Assembly: GCA_002683335.1 (NCBI GenBank)
Contig: NYTE01000058.1
Span: forward strand, 22,675 to 60,846
Source of the DNA: Halieaceae bacterium
Lineage (GTDB): Bacteria > Pseudomonadota > Gammaproteobacteria > Pseudomonadales > Halieaceae
Length of the DNA: 38,172 nt
Reading direction: 5' to 3'
Under the pieces are notes generated by a model, which worked only from the letters and a program-made list of their open reading frames with translations, searched no databases and was not told the origin of the DNA. How positions within the stretch are numbered: the stretch's first letter is position 1; each line of letters starts with the position of its first letter. Below are positions 8,113-16,671 of the stretch, piece after piece. The position numbers and the translations under genes are program-made.

Positions 8113-9432
8113 ATGGCCCTGCCGGGTCAGATTGACCCGATACCGCCAGTGGAACAACTCAGCACCGATCAACGCTCCCCCTTCAGCCGTGGCTTGCAAC
8201 GCGAAACTAAGCGCGCCGCCGTGCTCTCCTGTGCAGCCAAACTTTTCAATACCAAGGGCGCCCGCTCCACCACATTAGCCGATGTTGCCAGTCGTCTTGG
8301 CTTGACCAAAACCAGCCTCTACTACTATGTGGCGACCAAAGAAGACCTGATTTACCAATGCTATGAGGCAAACGTTAGGCGAGCACATGCGCAGCTTGAT
8401 GCGGCGGAACAATTCAACGCCGCGCCACTCGAGTGCTTGTTACACTTCCTTGAAGGCCAGATTGCGACCACACTCAGATCACTCGATGGCGAGGGCGATT
8501 TTTATGCGGCACCCCTAGAGGTAGCATCGCTGGCCACCAAGCATCGCCAGGCATTGGAGGAGGAATACCGACGTTTACTGCGACGCCTTATTGACCTCAT
8601 GAATCAGGGGATGGCTCAAGGTGACATCAAGCCCTGTAATCCGGTGGTCACTATTCGCGCCATTCTGGGCGCGCTCGACTGGTCCTTCTATTGGCTCTAC
8701 GAAATGCCCCGGGAGGAGGCTTCCTCAGTCAGTGGTGTGCTGCGAGACCTTTTCAGTCATGGATTGCTGAATACAACTGGAACCTCACAAATAGGTGATC
8801 TCCCGAGTCTGGATGTGCTCGCCGCGGAAGAGGATGCCTTCGATCGCGACACTCAAAACCGTCTCAAGCAGGAAGCCTTTCTGAAGGCCGGCACTCGCTG
8901 CTTCAACCAGAAGGGCTTCAGTGGCACTTCACTCGACGAAATTGCAGAAACCCTGCAAGTCTCCAAAGGCGCCTTTTACTACCACTTTGCTAATAAGGAA
9001 GCGCTGCTGACACAGTGTTTTGACTACTCGCTGGACCAACTTGAGCGAGTGATGGCGAGCGTCGCATCGCTAGACGAGCCACCTTTTATACAACTTGAGG
9101 TCGCCTGTCGGCACATTTTTTCTCTGCAAAATTCAGATCAGGGACCGCTGGTACACTTCAACGCGATCACGTCCCTACCACCCGCCGTCAGGCAGCGACT
9201 ACTGGAGCGAGTGGGCGCAGTGCATGGCACACTCGAAGGCTTCATCGAAGATGCTATTCAGGAAAATCAATTTCGACCGGTGCCCGCCGGCATCGTGATT
9301 CAGCTACTGACAGGCGCACTGAATGCCGCGATGGATCTCGAAGAATGGCAATCAATTGAGTCTATTGAACACAGCGCCAGTGACTATTTTTCGGTTTTCT
9401 TCCATGGACTGAAGCTAACCCATTCACTGTAA
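8113..9432 (+). CDS. Tandem TetR-family regulator (two TetR units fused)
   Basis: A 439-residue protein, about twice the length of a normal TetR regulator. It contains two complete TetR DNA-binding domains, at about residues 34-81 (TTLADVASRLGLTKTSLYYY) and 253-301 (TSLDEIAETLQVSKGAFYYH). Each is followed by a roughly 150-residue helical ligand or dimerisation region. A normal TetR dimer has two headpieces, so this chain may form a pseudo-dimer or a four-headed dimer. The ATG at 8113 lies right against a palindrome, leaving AAGG too close to be a good ribosome site. A leaderless transcript or an in-frame GTG at 8149 are alternatives. tesB starts 13 nt downstream and is surely co-transcribed, suggesting control by an acyl-CoA or fatty-acid-type ligand (inference). 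Confidence 0.9.
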   Translation: MALPGQIDPIPPVEQLSTDQRSPFSRGLQRETKRAAVLSCAAKLFNTKGARSTTLADVASRLGLTKTSLYYYVATKEDLIYQCYEANVRRAHAQLDAAEQFNAAPLECLLHFLEGQIATTLRSLDGEGDFYAAPLEVASLATKHRQALEEEYRRLLRRLIDLMNQGMAQGDIKPCNPVVTIRAILGALDWSFYWLYEMPREEASSVSGVLRDLFSHGLLNTTGTSQIGDLPSLDVLAAEEDAFDRDTQNRLKQEAFLKAGTRCFNQKGFSGTSLDEIAETLQVSKGAFYYHFANKEALLTQCFDYSLDQLERVMASVASLDEPPFIQLEVACRHIFSLQNSDQGPLVHFNAITSLPPAVRQRLLERVGAVHGTLEGFIEDAIQENQFRPVPAGIVIQLLTGALNAAMDLEEWQSIESIEHSASDYFSVFFHGLKLTHSL

Positions 9433-9445
9433 CAAGGGGTCGTGC

Positions 9446-10285
9446 GTGACTGATTTTATAGAGGCGCTGAAGCACATTACTCCTCGTCAGACAGGTGCAC
9501 TGACATTTGTCGGCGACAGCCTGATGCCGCAAAGCCGCCTTTTTGGTGGCCAGGTGGTAGCCCAGTCCCTCATGGCAGCCAACCAAACGGTGGAATCCTC
9601 CCTTGAGGCGCACAGCCTTCACGGATATTTTTTGCGCGCAGGCGACCCCTCTATTCCCATTGAATTCGACGTCGATCCCATCCGCAACGGACGCTCTTTT
9701 TCTACGCGCCGAGTCGTGGCGCGACAACACGGTGAGGCCATCTTTAATACCTCAATTAGCTATCACATCGACGAAGAGGGCGTCTCATATTCTTTCACGA
9801 TGCCCGAGATAGCCCCCCCGACAAGCGAAGCGGATGACGTATCGAACTTTCATGGATTCGCGACTAAAGCCGGTCATCCCAATCTGATGGAGCTTTACGG
9901 GATCGACCGGCAGCGCGTCACTGAGTACCGCGCGGAAAAACAGCCCCCTGTGGGTCGCTCCTGGTTTCGCGCGATAGGCGCGTTATCGAACGACAAGGCC
10001 ATCCATCAGGCGGCGCTGGTCATGATTTCCGACTACTCGCTGCTCAGCACCGTTTATTACCCCCACGCGTCAACCAACCCGTTTAAAGACTTTATGGGAG
10101 CCAGTTTGGATCATGCGATTTGGTTTCATCACCAGGGGAAAATGGATGAGTGGGTGCTGTATGACTGCGATACACCCCGTTCGGGAGGCGCCAGAGGATT
10201 GAGCCGCGGGTTTATCTGGTCGCAAGATGGCACGCTGCTCGCATCTACCGCGCAGGAGTCATTAATGCGGCTGAAGCGTCGTTAG
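9446..10285 (+). CDS. tesB: Acyl-CoA thioesterase II (TesB family)
   Basis: A 279-residue double-hotdog thioesterase that hydrolyses acyl-CoA to free acid and CoA. Typical TesB segments are seen: LFGGQVVAQSL at about 31-41, HSLHGYFLRAGD at about 57-68, SLDHAIWFHH in the second hotdog (bearing the catalytic Asp), and the C-terminal STAQESLMR (bearing the catalytic Gln). The start is GTG at 9446, preceded by AAGGGG six nt upstream, the best ribosome site nearby. It lies 13 nt after the tandem TetR gene and overlaps the 3' end of the convergent SixA-like gene by 4 nt. Chain-length preference cannot be read from sequence. Confidence 0.94.
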   Translation: MTDFIEALKHITPRQTGALTFVGDSLMPQSRLFGGQVVAQSLMAANQTVESSLEAHSLHGYFLRAGDPSIPIEFDVDPIRNGRSFSTRRVVARQHGEAIFNTSISYHIDEEGVSYSFTMPEIAPPTSEADDVSNFHGFATKAGHPNLMELYGIDRQRVTEYRAEKQPPVGRSWFRAIGALSNDKAIHQAALVMISDYSLLSTVYYPHASTNPFKDFMGASLDHAIWFHHQGKMDEWVLYDCDTPRSGGARGLSRGFIWSQDGTLLASTAQESLMRLKRR

Positions 10286-10833
10286 TTGATGACACTCTCC
10301 AGCATTTCACCACGACGCATCCACCGCCAATCGTCCCCATTGATCCGCAAGTGATGCACCGAACCGTTGCCCGGTAGGCATTGCAGTACAGTGTTGTCCC
10401 CCGAGATCTTCGACTCCACTGAATTGATAACCAAAAAGTGAGTAAAGATGACGGTGGGTCCTGGGCACGCCTCTAGGGCTCTGAATATCTCTGCTCGCCA
10501 CACCGAAACAGATTCCGGCAGATCACTCCAATTCGCCCTCAGGACCTTTTGTATCCAAGTGTGGCGCTCATCGAGATTCCCGGGCGAGGGCAATTCAATA
10601 AAACGCGAGTCACTTAAGAGATCCTGACCTCTCGATCCCGCAAAGGGCTCGCCTGTCTCAAGCGCGCGACGTTTGGGACTACTGAGAAGAATAGCGCCCT
10701 CCGGCACAACTGGCGTTAGAAGCTTTTCAGCAGTCTCGGCCTGCTGATGCCCCAGCGGAGACAGACCCGGATCAATGTCCTCGCCGAAGCCAGCAGCCGC
10801 CTCGCCATGCCGCACCAGCCAGATATCAGTCAT
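10282..10833 (-). CDS. SixA-like histidine phosphatase
   Basis: A 183-residue branch-2 histidine phosphatase resembling SixA. The catalytic RHGE motif is at residues 8-11 (phospho-accepting H9), followed by LSPLGHQQAE and SSPKRRALETGEPF as in SixA proteins. SixA removes phosphate from phosphohistidines, for example on phosphotransfer proteins, but the substrate here is unknown. The gene is last in a six-gene minus-strand operon, 10 nt after a second histidine phosphatase gene. No His-kinase or PTS gene is nearby, so the partner would lie elsewhere or the substrate may be a small molecule. Confidence 0.85.
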   Translation of the reverse strand: MTDIWLVRHGEAAAGFGEDIDPGLSPLGHQQAETAEKLLTPVVPEGAILLSSPKRRALETGEPFAGSRGQDLLSDSRFIELPSPGNLDERHTWIQKVLRANWSDLPESVSVWRAEIFRALEACPGPTVIFTHFLVINSVESKISGDNTVLQCLPGNGSVHHLRINGDDWRWMRRGEMLESVIN

Positions 10834-10843
10834 GTCTCAAGCG

Positions 10844-11554
10844 CTACCGATACGTGACCAAAGACTCCCCCAGCTGCTGACTGAGCAACTGCAGGTGCGC
10901 AGTGTCATTGAAATTGGAAAGTGAGATACGTCCACGGGAGAAGATCAGCCGGGTGATTGAGCAATTGAATACCGGTTCGTAAAAACCGTAGATCTGGTCA
11001 TGGCGCACCCCAAGCACCCCACTGACAGCGGTGGCAATGGTGCCACCCGATGTGAAAATCGCCGTATCGCTGCCCCCCGTAGCGCGCGCCATGGCATCCT
11101 CAAGAGCACCGTTTACTCCCTCGAGATACGCCTGCCACGACGCCGTGTCGGGTAACGCCGGACAATCGGGAGCCACCCAAGCATTAAATACCGCCTGAAT
11201 CACTTTCTGATACTGCTTGCTGTCGGTACGCCCAGCCTTCACACGCTCGGCAAAACCCGGGTCCCGCTCGCATAGAATCGGCAACAACGCTGCAATCTGA
11301 CCTTCGTTGTCGACTTCGTTTAGGCGCGGGTCAATATGGAAAGGGACTTTTTCCGGCTGTGCGGCCAATACACGCTCGCCTGTCTCGCGTTGGCGAGACA
11401 AATCACCGCTGACGGCCTGTGCAAAATGCAGACCCACGTCAGTAAAGTAGCGACCCGAAATATCAGCTTGTCGTTGTCCCAATGATGAGAGTTGATCATA
11501 GTGATCGCTGCCAAAAGAGGCTTGACCATGTCGAATAAGGTATAGCGATGCCAT
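10844..11554 (-). CDS. Histidine phosphatase (phosphoglycerate mutase-like) family protein
   Basis: A 236-residue branch-1 histidine phosphatase. The RHGQ motif at residues 8-11 (LIRHGQASFG) supplies the nucleophilic H9. A later SGDLSRQRETGERVLA carries the conserved Arg, and FTSGGTIATAV stands where the second catalytic His region usually lies, with TSGG in place of the common HGG. It starts 2 nt after the aceK stop and is surely co-translated with it. Proteins of this type are often found beside acyl-CoA dehydrogenase and phosphotransferase genes, but their substrate is not established. Confidence 0.86.
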   Translation of the reverse strand: MASLYLIRHGQASFGSDHYDQLSSLGQRQADISGRYFTDVGLHFAQAVSGDLSRQRETGERVLAAQPEKVPFHIDPRLNEVDNEGQIAALLPILCERDPGFAERVKAGRTDSKQYQKVIQAVFNAWVAPDCPALPDTASWQAYLEGVNGALEDAMARATGGSDTAIFTSGGTIATAVSGVLGVRHDQIYGFYEPVFNCSITRLIFSRGRISLSNFNDTAHLQLLSQQLGESLVTYR

Positions 11555-11556
11555 GG

Positions 11557-13296
11557 TTAAGCCGCCTCTTGCTGTCGGGAAAAGCGCACACGCCGCGGAT
11601 AAGGATAAAAATCCTCTACAAAACCGTCGCGCAACTTGTTCTGTAAGCGAATCCAGAAATCCGCGTCGTATAGATCAGCATGCTGAGCATCAAAGGCGTC
11701 GCGTGCCCGCGCATTGCCAGAGAAGAACAACCGAAATTCCTCAGGGAAAATGTCCTTTGGCCCAACCGAGTACCAGGGCTGCGCTGACATCTCATCCATT
11801 TCATCCCGCGGGGGTGGAATGCGTCGAAAGTTACAGTCCAGCAAGGGCTCAATCTCGTCGTAATCATAAAAGACCACTCGGCCATGCCGCGTCACGCCAA
11901 AATTTTTCAGCAGCATATCGCCCGGGAAGATATTCGCGGCCGCGAGCTGCTTGATGGCGTTGCCGTAGTCATTCATCACCTCATTTACCTCGTCGTCCGT
12001 CGCATCCTGCAGGTAGAGATTCAGAGGATTCATGCGCCGTTCGACGTAACAGTGCTTGATAATGAGCGCACGACCGTTGACCCGGATTTGTGAAGGACAG
12101 GTGGCGCTCAGCTCTCTCGTCAGCTCTTCCGAGAACCGGCTGGCGTCAAACACGAGATTCTTGAACTCTTGCGTATCCGCCATCCGTCCTGCGCGATCCC
12201 AGCGTTTCACCAAATGGTATTTATCTTTCACGATCTGGTGCGTGACTTCTTTCGGTGGCGTAAAGCGGTCCTTGATGATTTTAAAAACATACTCGTACGA
12301 CGGCAGGGTAAACACCGTCATCACCATGCCTTTGATGCCGGGTGCAACAATAAACTGATCTTCGGTTGAGCGAATATGTCGCGTCGAGGCCCGGTAGAAG
12401 TAGGTCTTGCCGTGTCGAAAATGGCCGATAGCGCTGTAGATCTCCGAGATTTCCTTCTTAGGCATCAACTGCTGAAGGAACAACACGTACTGAGAGGGAA
12501 TAGACGCGTCCACCATGAAATAACTTCGGGTGAATGAAAACAGCAAACTCACTTGATCGGAGCCAAATAAAAATGCATCCACGTAGACCGCCGGCTTCGT
12601 TGGGTTGTCATTGTTCAGCAGGGGTAAAACGAAAGGCATTTGGTCGCCATCACAATACAGACGCCCAACAATATAACTGGCCTTGTTGCGAAAAAAGTGA
12701 TGCTCCAAAACCTGCAACTCGACACCGCCGCGGCGAATATCAAAATAGACCGACATATTTCGCTCTATCGCGATGCAAATACTGGAGACATCCCTCACCT
12801 GGTCCTCAAACGGAATATGGAATGCGTAATCATCGAGCAAACGGTGAAACGCGCCGGCGAGATCTCCTCCCACGACATAATGTTTTACCACACGTCCTAT
12901 ATCAACCGGAGGCACGTCTCCTTGAGGGGAGAACACAAAGGCGTATTCATCGCGAATGGCCCGGTGGCCAAAATGCGAATTGAAAATCGAGTTGTAAAAC
13001 GTCTCGGCAATCTCGAAATTGGTCATACCCTGAACCAGATTCGCGTAAAGACTCCGCGTACCAGACCAGAAGTTGAGATCATCAATGTGCTCCCCTGCGA
13101 TGTGACGCGCCACACTCAGGGTTTCAATAACCGTTTCCTTGTAGATATCAATCCGTCGACTGGAAATCTCTCCCATAGTCGACCATTCCGCTTGCTCGAA
13201 CCGCGTCCGCGCAGCCAACGTGATATTTTCGAATTCGGCAAAATAAGCGTAGAAGCCGTTCAGGATAACCCGGGCAAAACGCTGCTGTCTGTCCAA
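11557..13296 (-). CDS. aceK: Isocitrate dehydrogenase kinase/phosphatase
   Basis: AceK phosphorylates and dephosphorylates isocitrate dehydrogenase, setting flux between the TCA cycle and the glyoxylate shunt. The 579-residue length equals the family norm (578 in E. coli). The N-terminal regulatory half begins with RVILNGFYAYFAEF. The kinase half has the ATP loop VAPGIKGMVM (about 317-326), a Lys in FKIIKDRF (about 338-345), the loop FPGDMLLKNFG (about 457-467) and the metal-binding FYDYDE (about 476-481). The start is TTG at 13296 with GAGG seven nt upstream. Unusually, it is not next to aceA or aceB but lies between an SDR gene (20 nt upstream) and a histidine phosphatase gene (2 nt downstream), in an operon headed by acyl-CoA dehydrogenases. 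Confidence 0.96.
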   Translation of the reverse strand: MDRQQRFARVILNGFYAYFAEFENITLAARTRFEQAEWSTMGEISSRRIDIYKETVIETLSVARHIAGEHIDDLNFWSGTRSLYANLVQGMTNFEIAETFYNSIFNSHFGHRAIRDEYAFVFSPQGDVPPVDIGRVVKHYVVGGDLAGAFHRLLDDYAFHIPFEDQVRDVSSICIAIERNMSVYFDIRRGGVELQVLEHHFFRNKASYIVGRLYCDGDQMPFVLPLLNNDNPTKPAVYVDAFLFGSDQVSLLFSFTRSYFMVDASIPSQYVLFLQQLMPKKEISEIYSAIGHFRHGKTYFYRASTRHIRSTEDQFIVAPGIKGMVMTVFTLPSYEYVFKIIKDRFTPPKEVTHQIVKDKYHLVKRWDRAGRMADTQEFKNLVFDASRFSEELTRELSATCPSQIRVNGRALIIKHCYVERRMNPLNLYLQDATDDEVNEVMNDYGNAIKQLAAANIFPGDMLLKNFGVTRHGRVVFYDYDEIEPLLDCNFRRIPPPRDEMDEMSAQPWYSVGPKDIFPEEFRLFFSGNARARDAFDAQHADLYDADFWIRLQNKLRDGFVEDFYPYPRRVRFSRQQEAA

Positions 13297-13316
13297 AGGG
13301 CGTCCCTCGGAGAGTG

Positions 13317-14108
13317 TCAGGGGAGTGTAGGGGGCCGCATGGTTCGGCGCAATTTACGCATACCACCGATCCATCTGTCATAGTTCTGCGCCTTATTCAG
13401 ATGATACTGCTGCACCTGCTCGTGAGGCAGAATCAGGAACTGCTCTTCTCGCAAACCGACCACTGTGGCCTCGGCGACCTGCGCGGGGCTGAGAATACCA
13501 TCCAGTCCCGCGGCCCCCCCATCGCTGCCACCCAACATTGCTGTGTCAACCCCTTGCGGACATAGACAGCTCACCTTGATGCCATCGTCACCGTGAGCAA
13601 TCGCCAGCGACTCTGCAAACCCAATGGCTGCATGCTTGGTAGTGGCATAGGCGGCCGTATAGGGTTGATTAAGTAAACCTGCCGCGGACACCGTGTGTAA
13701 AAAATGGCCCTCAGCACGGCGGATCATGCTAGGAAGACAGGCACGGGCAGCATAGATGTGCGCCATCACATGTATTTCCCAGTTTCGCTGCCATACGTCA
13801 TTTGGGCTGGAAGTGGCCCAGTAGTCACCCTCATCGAGGTTGAGGATGCCTGCATTCGAGCAGAACAAATCAATTTGCCCAAACTCCGCCTCGGTATCAG
13901 CCACCAGGGCCGCAATCGCAGACTCATCACGCACATCTACACCATGACTTCTGGCGCCCAATTCGACAGCCAACGATGCAGCGGCCTCACTATTGAGGTC
14001 TGCAATGACCAAACCTCGCACCCCTTCTTCGCAAAAACGGCGGGCCAGCCCGGCGCCAATACCACTGGCGCCACCGGTGACAACAACGACCTTATCCCTG
14101 AGCTCCAT
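13317..14108 (-). CDS. Short-chain dehydrogenase/reductase
   Basis: A 263-residue classical SDR. The cofactor motif TGGASGIG is at about residues 11-18, NAG is at about 84-86 (SNAGILN), and the active site has Ser in HTVSAAG and YxxxK in YATTK. The Rossmann fold is complete. It is third in the acyl-CoA dehydrogenase operon, 2 nt from its upstream neighbour, so a role as a 3-hydroxyacyl-CoA or alcohol dehydrogenase in a beta-oxidation-like route is plausible. SDR sequences alone do not define the substrate. Confidence 0.9.
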   Translation of the reverse strand: MELRDKVVVVTGGASGIGAGLARRFCEEGVRGLVIADLNSEAAASLAVELGARSHGVDVRDESAIAALVADTEAEFGQIDLFCSNAGILNLDEGDYWATSSPNDVWQRNWEIHVMAHIYAARACLPSMIRRAEGHFLHTVSAAGLLNQPYTAAYATTKHAAIGFAESLAIAHGDDGIKVSCLCPQGVDTAMLGGSDGGAAGLDGILSPAQVAEATVVGLREEQFLILPHEQVQQYHLNKAQNYDRWIGGMRKLRRTMRPPTLP

Positions 14109-14110
14109 AA

Positions 14111-15259
14111 TCAGGCAGCGTAAGTGGTTTCGATGTAACGACTGCGGTGATAGTTCGCATCGCCGAATGTCGTATTGATCATCATCAGCCGCTTGGCGTA
14201 GTGGCCAATATCAAGCTCGTCGGTCATACCCATACCACCGTGCAGCTGAATCGCTTCGCCAAAAACGTGCTTACCGTTGCGGTCGATCAGCACTTTTAGC
14301 GCATGAATCGTCTCCGCTGCCATGGCGGGGTCCTGTTTGTATTCACACAGGGCTTTAAACAGCAAAGATTTACTCTGCTCGTAGGCCATCATGGTATCCA
14401 CCATGCGATGTTGCAGCGCCTGATAAGAGCTAATAGCCACGCCGAACTGCTCGCGTGTTTTGGTGTACTCGAGCGTTTTCGAATTGAGTACGCCCATAAT
14501 GCCCACCGCCTCTGATGCCAAGGCGATGATAGCCGCGTCGACTACCGCATCAACCACCGGCAGCGCTGTTCCCTCCTCGCCTAACAGCGCATCCACAGAC
14601 ACCTTAACGTCTGTAAAGGTGATATTCGCGACACGCTGCCCATCCATCATGGGGTAGCTCATCTTGTCGACACCGGCCGCTGCCGCATCAACCACAAACA
14701 AAGACAATCCGTCCCGATCAGATTGCGCGCCGGCGGTGCGCGCCAAAACCACCAAATGATCGGCTTGCTCACCATTAAACACCACGACCTTCTCACCGTT
14801 AAGCACATAACCGTCACCCGAACGCGTCGCAGTGGTTTGGCAATCATGGAGCGCAAATCGGCTCTGGCGCTCAACGTAGGCAAAGGCACCGAGTATCTCG
14901 CCACCGATAACGCGCGGCAACCACTCGGCCTGTTGCGCCTCACCTCCCGCGCGTGCAATCAATCCGCCAAACAACACCACCGTAGGAAAGTAAGGCTCAA
15001 CGACTAATCCCTTGCCCAGCTCTTCCATCACCACTGAGAGATCGACAATATTGCCGCCAAAACCACCATGCTCCTCGGCAAAGGGAATCGACAGCCAGCC
15101 GAGCTCCGCAAATAGTTGCCAATTGTCGCGGCTCATCCCCGCATCCGAGGCGACGATTGCCTTGCGGGTATCCCAGTCGTAATCGTCCTGAACGAAGCGC
15201 GCGATCGAGTCGCGGACCATCTGCTGCTCTTCAGTAAAATCAAAATTCATGGTCTTCAA
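14111..15259 (-). CDS. Acyl-CoA dehydrogenase family protein, possibly non-catalytic partner subunit
   Basis: A 382-residue acyl-CoA dehydrogenase-fold protein (N-terminal helices, middle beta domain, C-terminal helices with REQFGVAISSYQALQHRMVD). The C-terminal segment reads LHGGMGMTDELDIGHYAKRL, so the loop where medium-chain enzymes carry the catalytic Glu lacks it. The helix-G position used by isovaleryl- and long-chain types also appears to be Ala (in DAAIIALASEAVG). With the neighbouring dehydrogenase gene only 3 nt upstream, a heteromeric enzyme like the paired mycobacterial FadE proteins is a reasonable reading. GAGG precedes the ATG at 15259 by six nt; an in-frame ATG at 15250 is an alternative. 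Confidence 0.88.
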   Translation of the reverse strand: MKTMNFDFTEEQQMVRDSIARFVQDDYDWDTRKAIVASDAGMSRDNWQLFAELGWLSIPFAEEHGGFGGNIVDLSVVMEELGKGLVVEPYFPTVVLFGGLIARAGGEAQQAEWLPRVIGGEILGAFAYVERQSRFALHDCQTTATRSGDGYVLNGEKVVVFNGEQADHLVVLARTAGAQSDRDGLSLFVVDAAAAGVDKMSYPMMDGQRVANITFTDVKVSVDALLGEEGTALPVVDAVVDAAIIALASEAVGIMGVLNSKTLEYTKTREQFGVAISSYQALQHRMVDTMMAYEQSKSLLFKALCEYKQDPAMAAETIHALKVLIDRNGKHVFGEAIQLHGGMGMTDELDIGHYAKRLMMINTTFGDANYHRSRYIETTYAA

Positions 15260-15262
15260 TCC

Positions 15263-16441
15263 TCACTCAAGGCCCAGCACATACTTGGCGATAATATTTT
15301 TCTGTACTTCGTTGGAACCACCGTAAATCGTGGCAGCCCGACCGTACATATAAGAGCGCCGCGCATCTGTTGCGAACTCATGACCCAGCGCATTCGAATC
15401 CCGGTCAGTCGGCAGGACGCCCTGATAATAGGCGGCAATCTCCATCAACAACTCCTGAGTGGCCTGTTGTAACTCGGTACCCTTGATCTTTAATAACGAT
15501 GATTCGGGTCCCGGGAAGCCACCCGCTGCCTGAGTCGCCAACGTGCGCAGCTCGGTAAATTCCAGCGCCATCAACTCCACCTCGATATCGGCAAGGCGCT
15601 GCTGGAAGCCAGGATCGTCGAGGAGCCGCTGACCCCCGTTCTCTTCCTTCGCGGCGACTTCCTTGATCACCCGCACCGCCCGCTTCACATCGGCAACGCC
15701 CGCAATCCCAGTGCGCTCATGCGCAAGTAATGCCTTGGCAACGGTCCAGCCCTTGCCCACTTCTCCCACTACGTTCTTCGCTGGCACCCGAACATTGTTG
15801 AACTCCACTTCATTCAAGCTGTGGTGATTGTCGATCGATATGATGGGATTCACTTTGATTCCCTCGGATTTCATGTCAATCAGGATAAAAGTGATGCCTT
15901 CCTGCTTTTTGCCGGAGTTGTCAGTGCGCACCAGACAGAAAATCCAGTCTGCGTATTGCGCATAAGTAGTCCAGATCTTGGCACCGTTAATGATGAAATC
16001 GTCTCCATCGCGCTCGGCTTTGGTCTTGAGGCTCGCAAGATCAGAACCAGAGCCCGGCTCAGAATAACCCTGACACCACCAGTCTTCACTCTTCAAAATG
16101 CGAGGCAGGAAATAGGATTTTTGCTCATCCGTGCCGTACGCCATGATCACATTTGCCACCATCACCAGACCAAAAGGCACGACGCCTGGAATTCCGGCGA
16201 GCGAGCGCTCGGTCTCGTATATGTACTTCTGAGTGGCCGTCCAACCGGTTCCACCATATTCAGCGGGCCAATTAGGCGCTACCCAGCCTTGCTCGTAGAG
16301 CTTTTTTTGCCACTCTTCGATGGCTTCCTTGTAATCAACAGAGCGCAGGCTGTTCTGTACTTCCGGGGTAAAGGCCTTTTCAAAAAAGTCTCGCACTTCA
16401 TCACGAAATGCCAAATCTTCAGCGGAATATGCGGTATCCAT
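15263..16441 (-). CDS. Acyl-CoA dehydrogenase
   Basis: A 392-residue acyl-CoA dehydrogenase that introduces a C2-C3 double bond into an acyl-CoA using FAD. Diagnostic segments are WCQGYSEPGSGSDLASL (about 122-138) and the C-terminal IYGGSNEVQKNIIAK. Gly replaces the catalytic Glu of the YEG type, but E242 in AHERTG lies where isovaleryl/long-chain types keep theirs, so it is probably active. It is the first gene of the six-gene operon, with a good ribosome site (GAGGTG) before the ATG at 16441, and it is followed 3 nt later by a second dehydrogenase gene. This subclass is common in steroid or branched-acid side-chain degradation, but no substrate can be assigned here. Confidence 0.93.
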   Translation of the reverse strand: MDTAYSAEDLAFRDEVRDFFEKAFTPEVQNSLRSVDYKEAIEEWQKKLYEQGWVAPNWPAEYGGTGWTATQKYIYETERSLAGIPGVVPFGLVMVANVIMAYGTDEQKSYFLPRILKSEDWWCQGYSEPGSGSDLASLKTKAERDGDDFIINGAKIWTTYAQYADWIFCLVRTDNSGKKQEGITFILIDMKSEGIKVNPIISIDNHHSLNEVEFNNVRVPAKNVVGEVGKGWTVAKALLAHERTGIAGVADVKRAVRVIKEVAAKEENGGQRLLDDPGFQQRLADIEVELMALEFTELRTLATQAAGGFPGPESSLLKIKGTELQQATQELLMEIAAYYQGVLPTDRDSNALGHEFATDARRSYMYGRAATIYGGSNEVQKNIIAKYVLGLE

Positions 16442-16456
16442 AGTTCACCTCACACG

Positions 16457-16489
16457 AAAAGCCCCACCGACAAACTCATCGGCAGGGGG
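16457..16489 (-). terminator. Probable intrinsic terminator downstream of cnoX
   Basis: On the minus strand, CCCCTGCCGA and TCGGTGGGG form an imperfect GC-rich stem around an 8-nt loop, followed by GCTTTTC. It lies just upstream of the acyl-CoA dehydrogenase start and would end the hrcA-to-cnoX transcription unit. The T-tract is only four bases long. Confidence 0.6.
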
Positions 16490-16671
16490 ATTTGAATATT
16501 GAGTATGTTTTCTGACTAAAGGGAAGGTAGGGGACTTGGAGAATCTTTGCAACCCCCTGTGGCCGGCGCTGCCCCTCCTTTCGGAGGTGCACGACCTGCA
16601 ACGGTTGATCGCGCCGCATCTTCATCCAATTTTTGAACGATGCTGCCTTCGCACCGGTTCTGATTAGCGAT
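16490..16671 (-). other. Structured 3' region of cnoX, no convincing gene
   Basis: This stretch of about 180 nt lies between the cnoX stop and the terminator. On the minus strand it contains a GAAA-tetraloop hairpin at 16571-16590 (GCACCTCC and GGAGGGGC arms with one mismatch). It could be a long 3' untranslated region or the source of a small RNA. The cnoX frame stays open for about 50 codons past its stop, but no start or known domain supports a gene there. Confidence 0.3.

Noticed and set aside
12640-13383. 247-codon plus-strand frame opposite aceK
   Set aside because: It is antisense to the conserved N-terminal half of AceK and shows no recognisable protein features.
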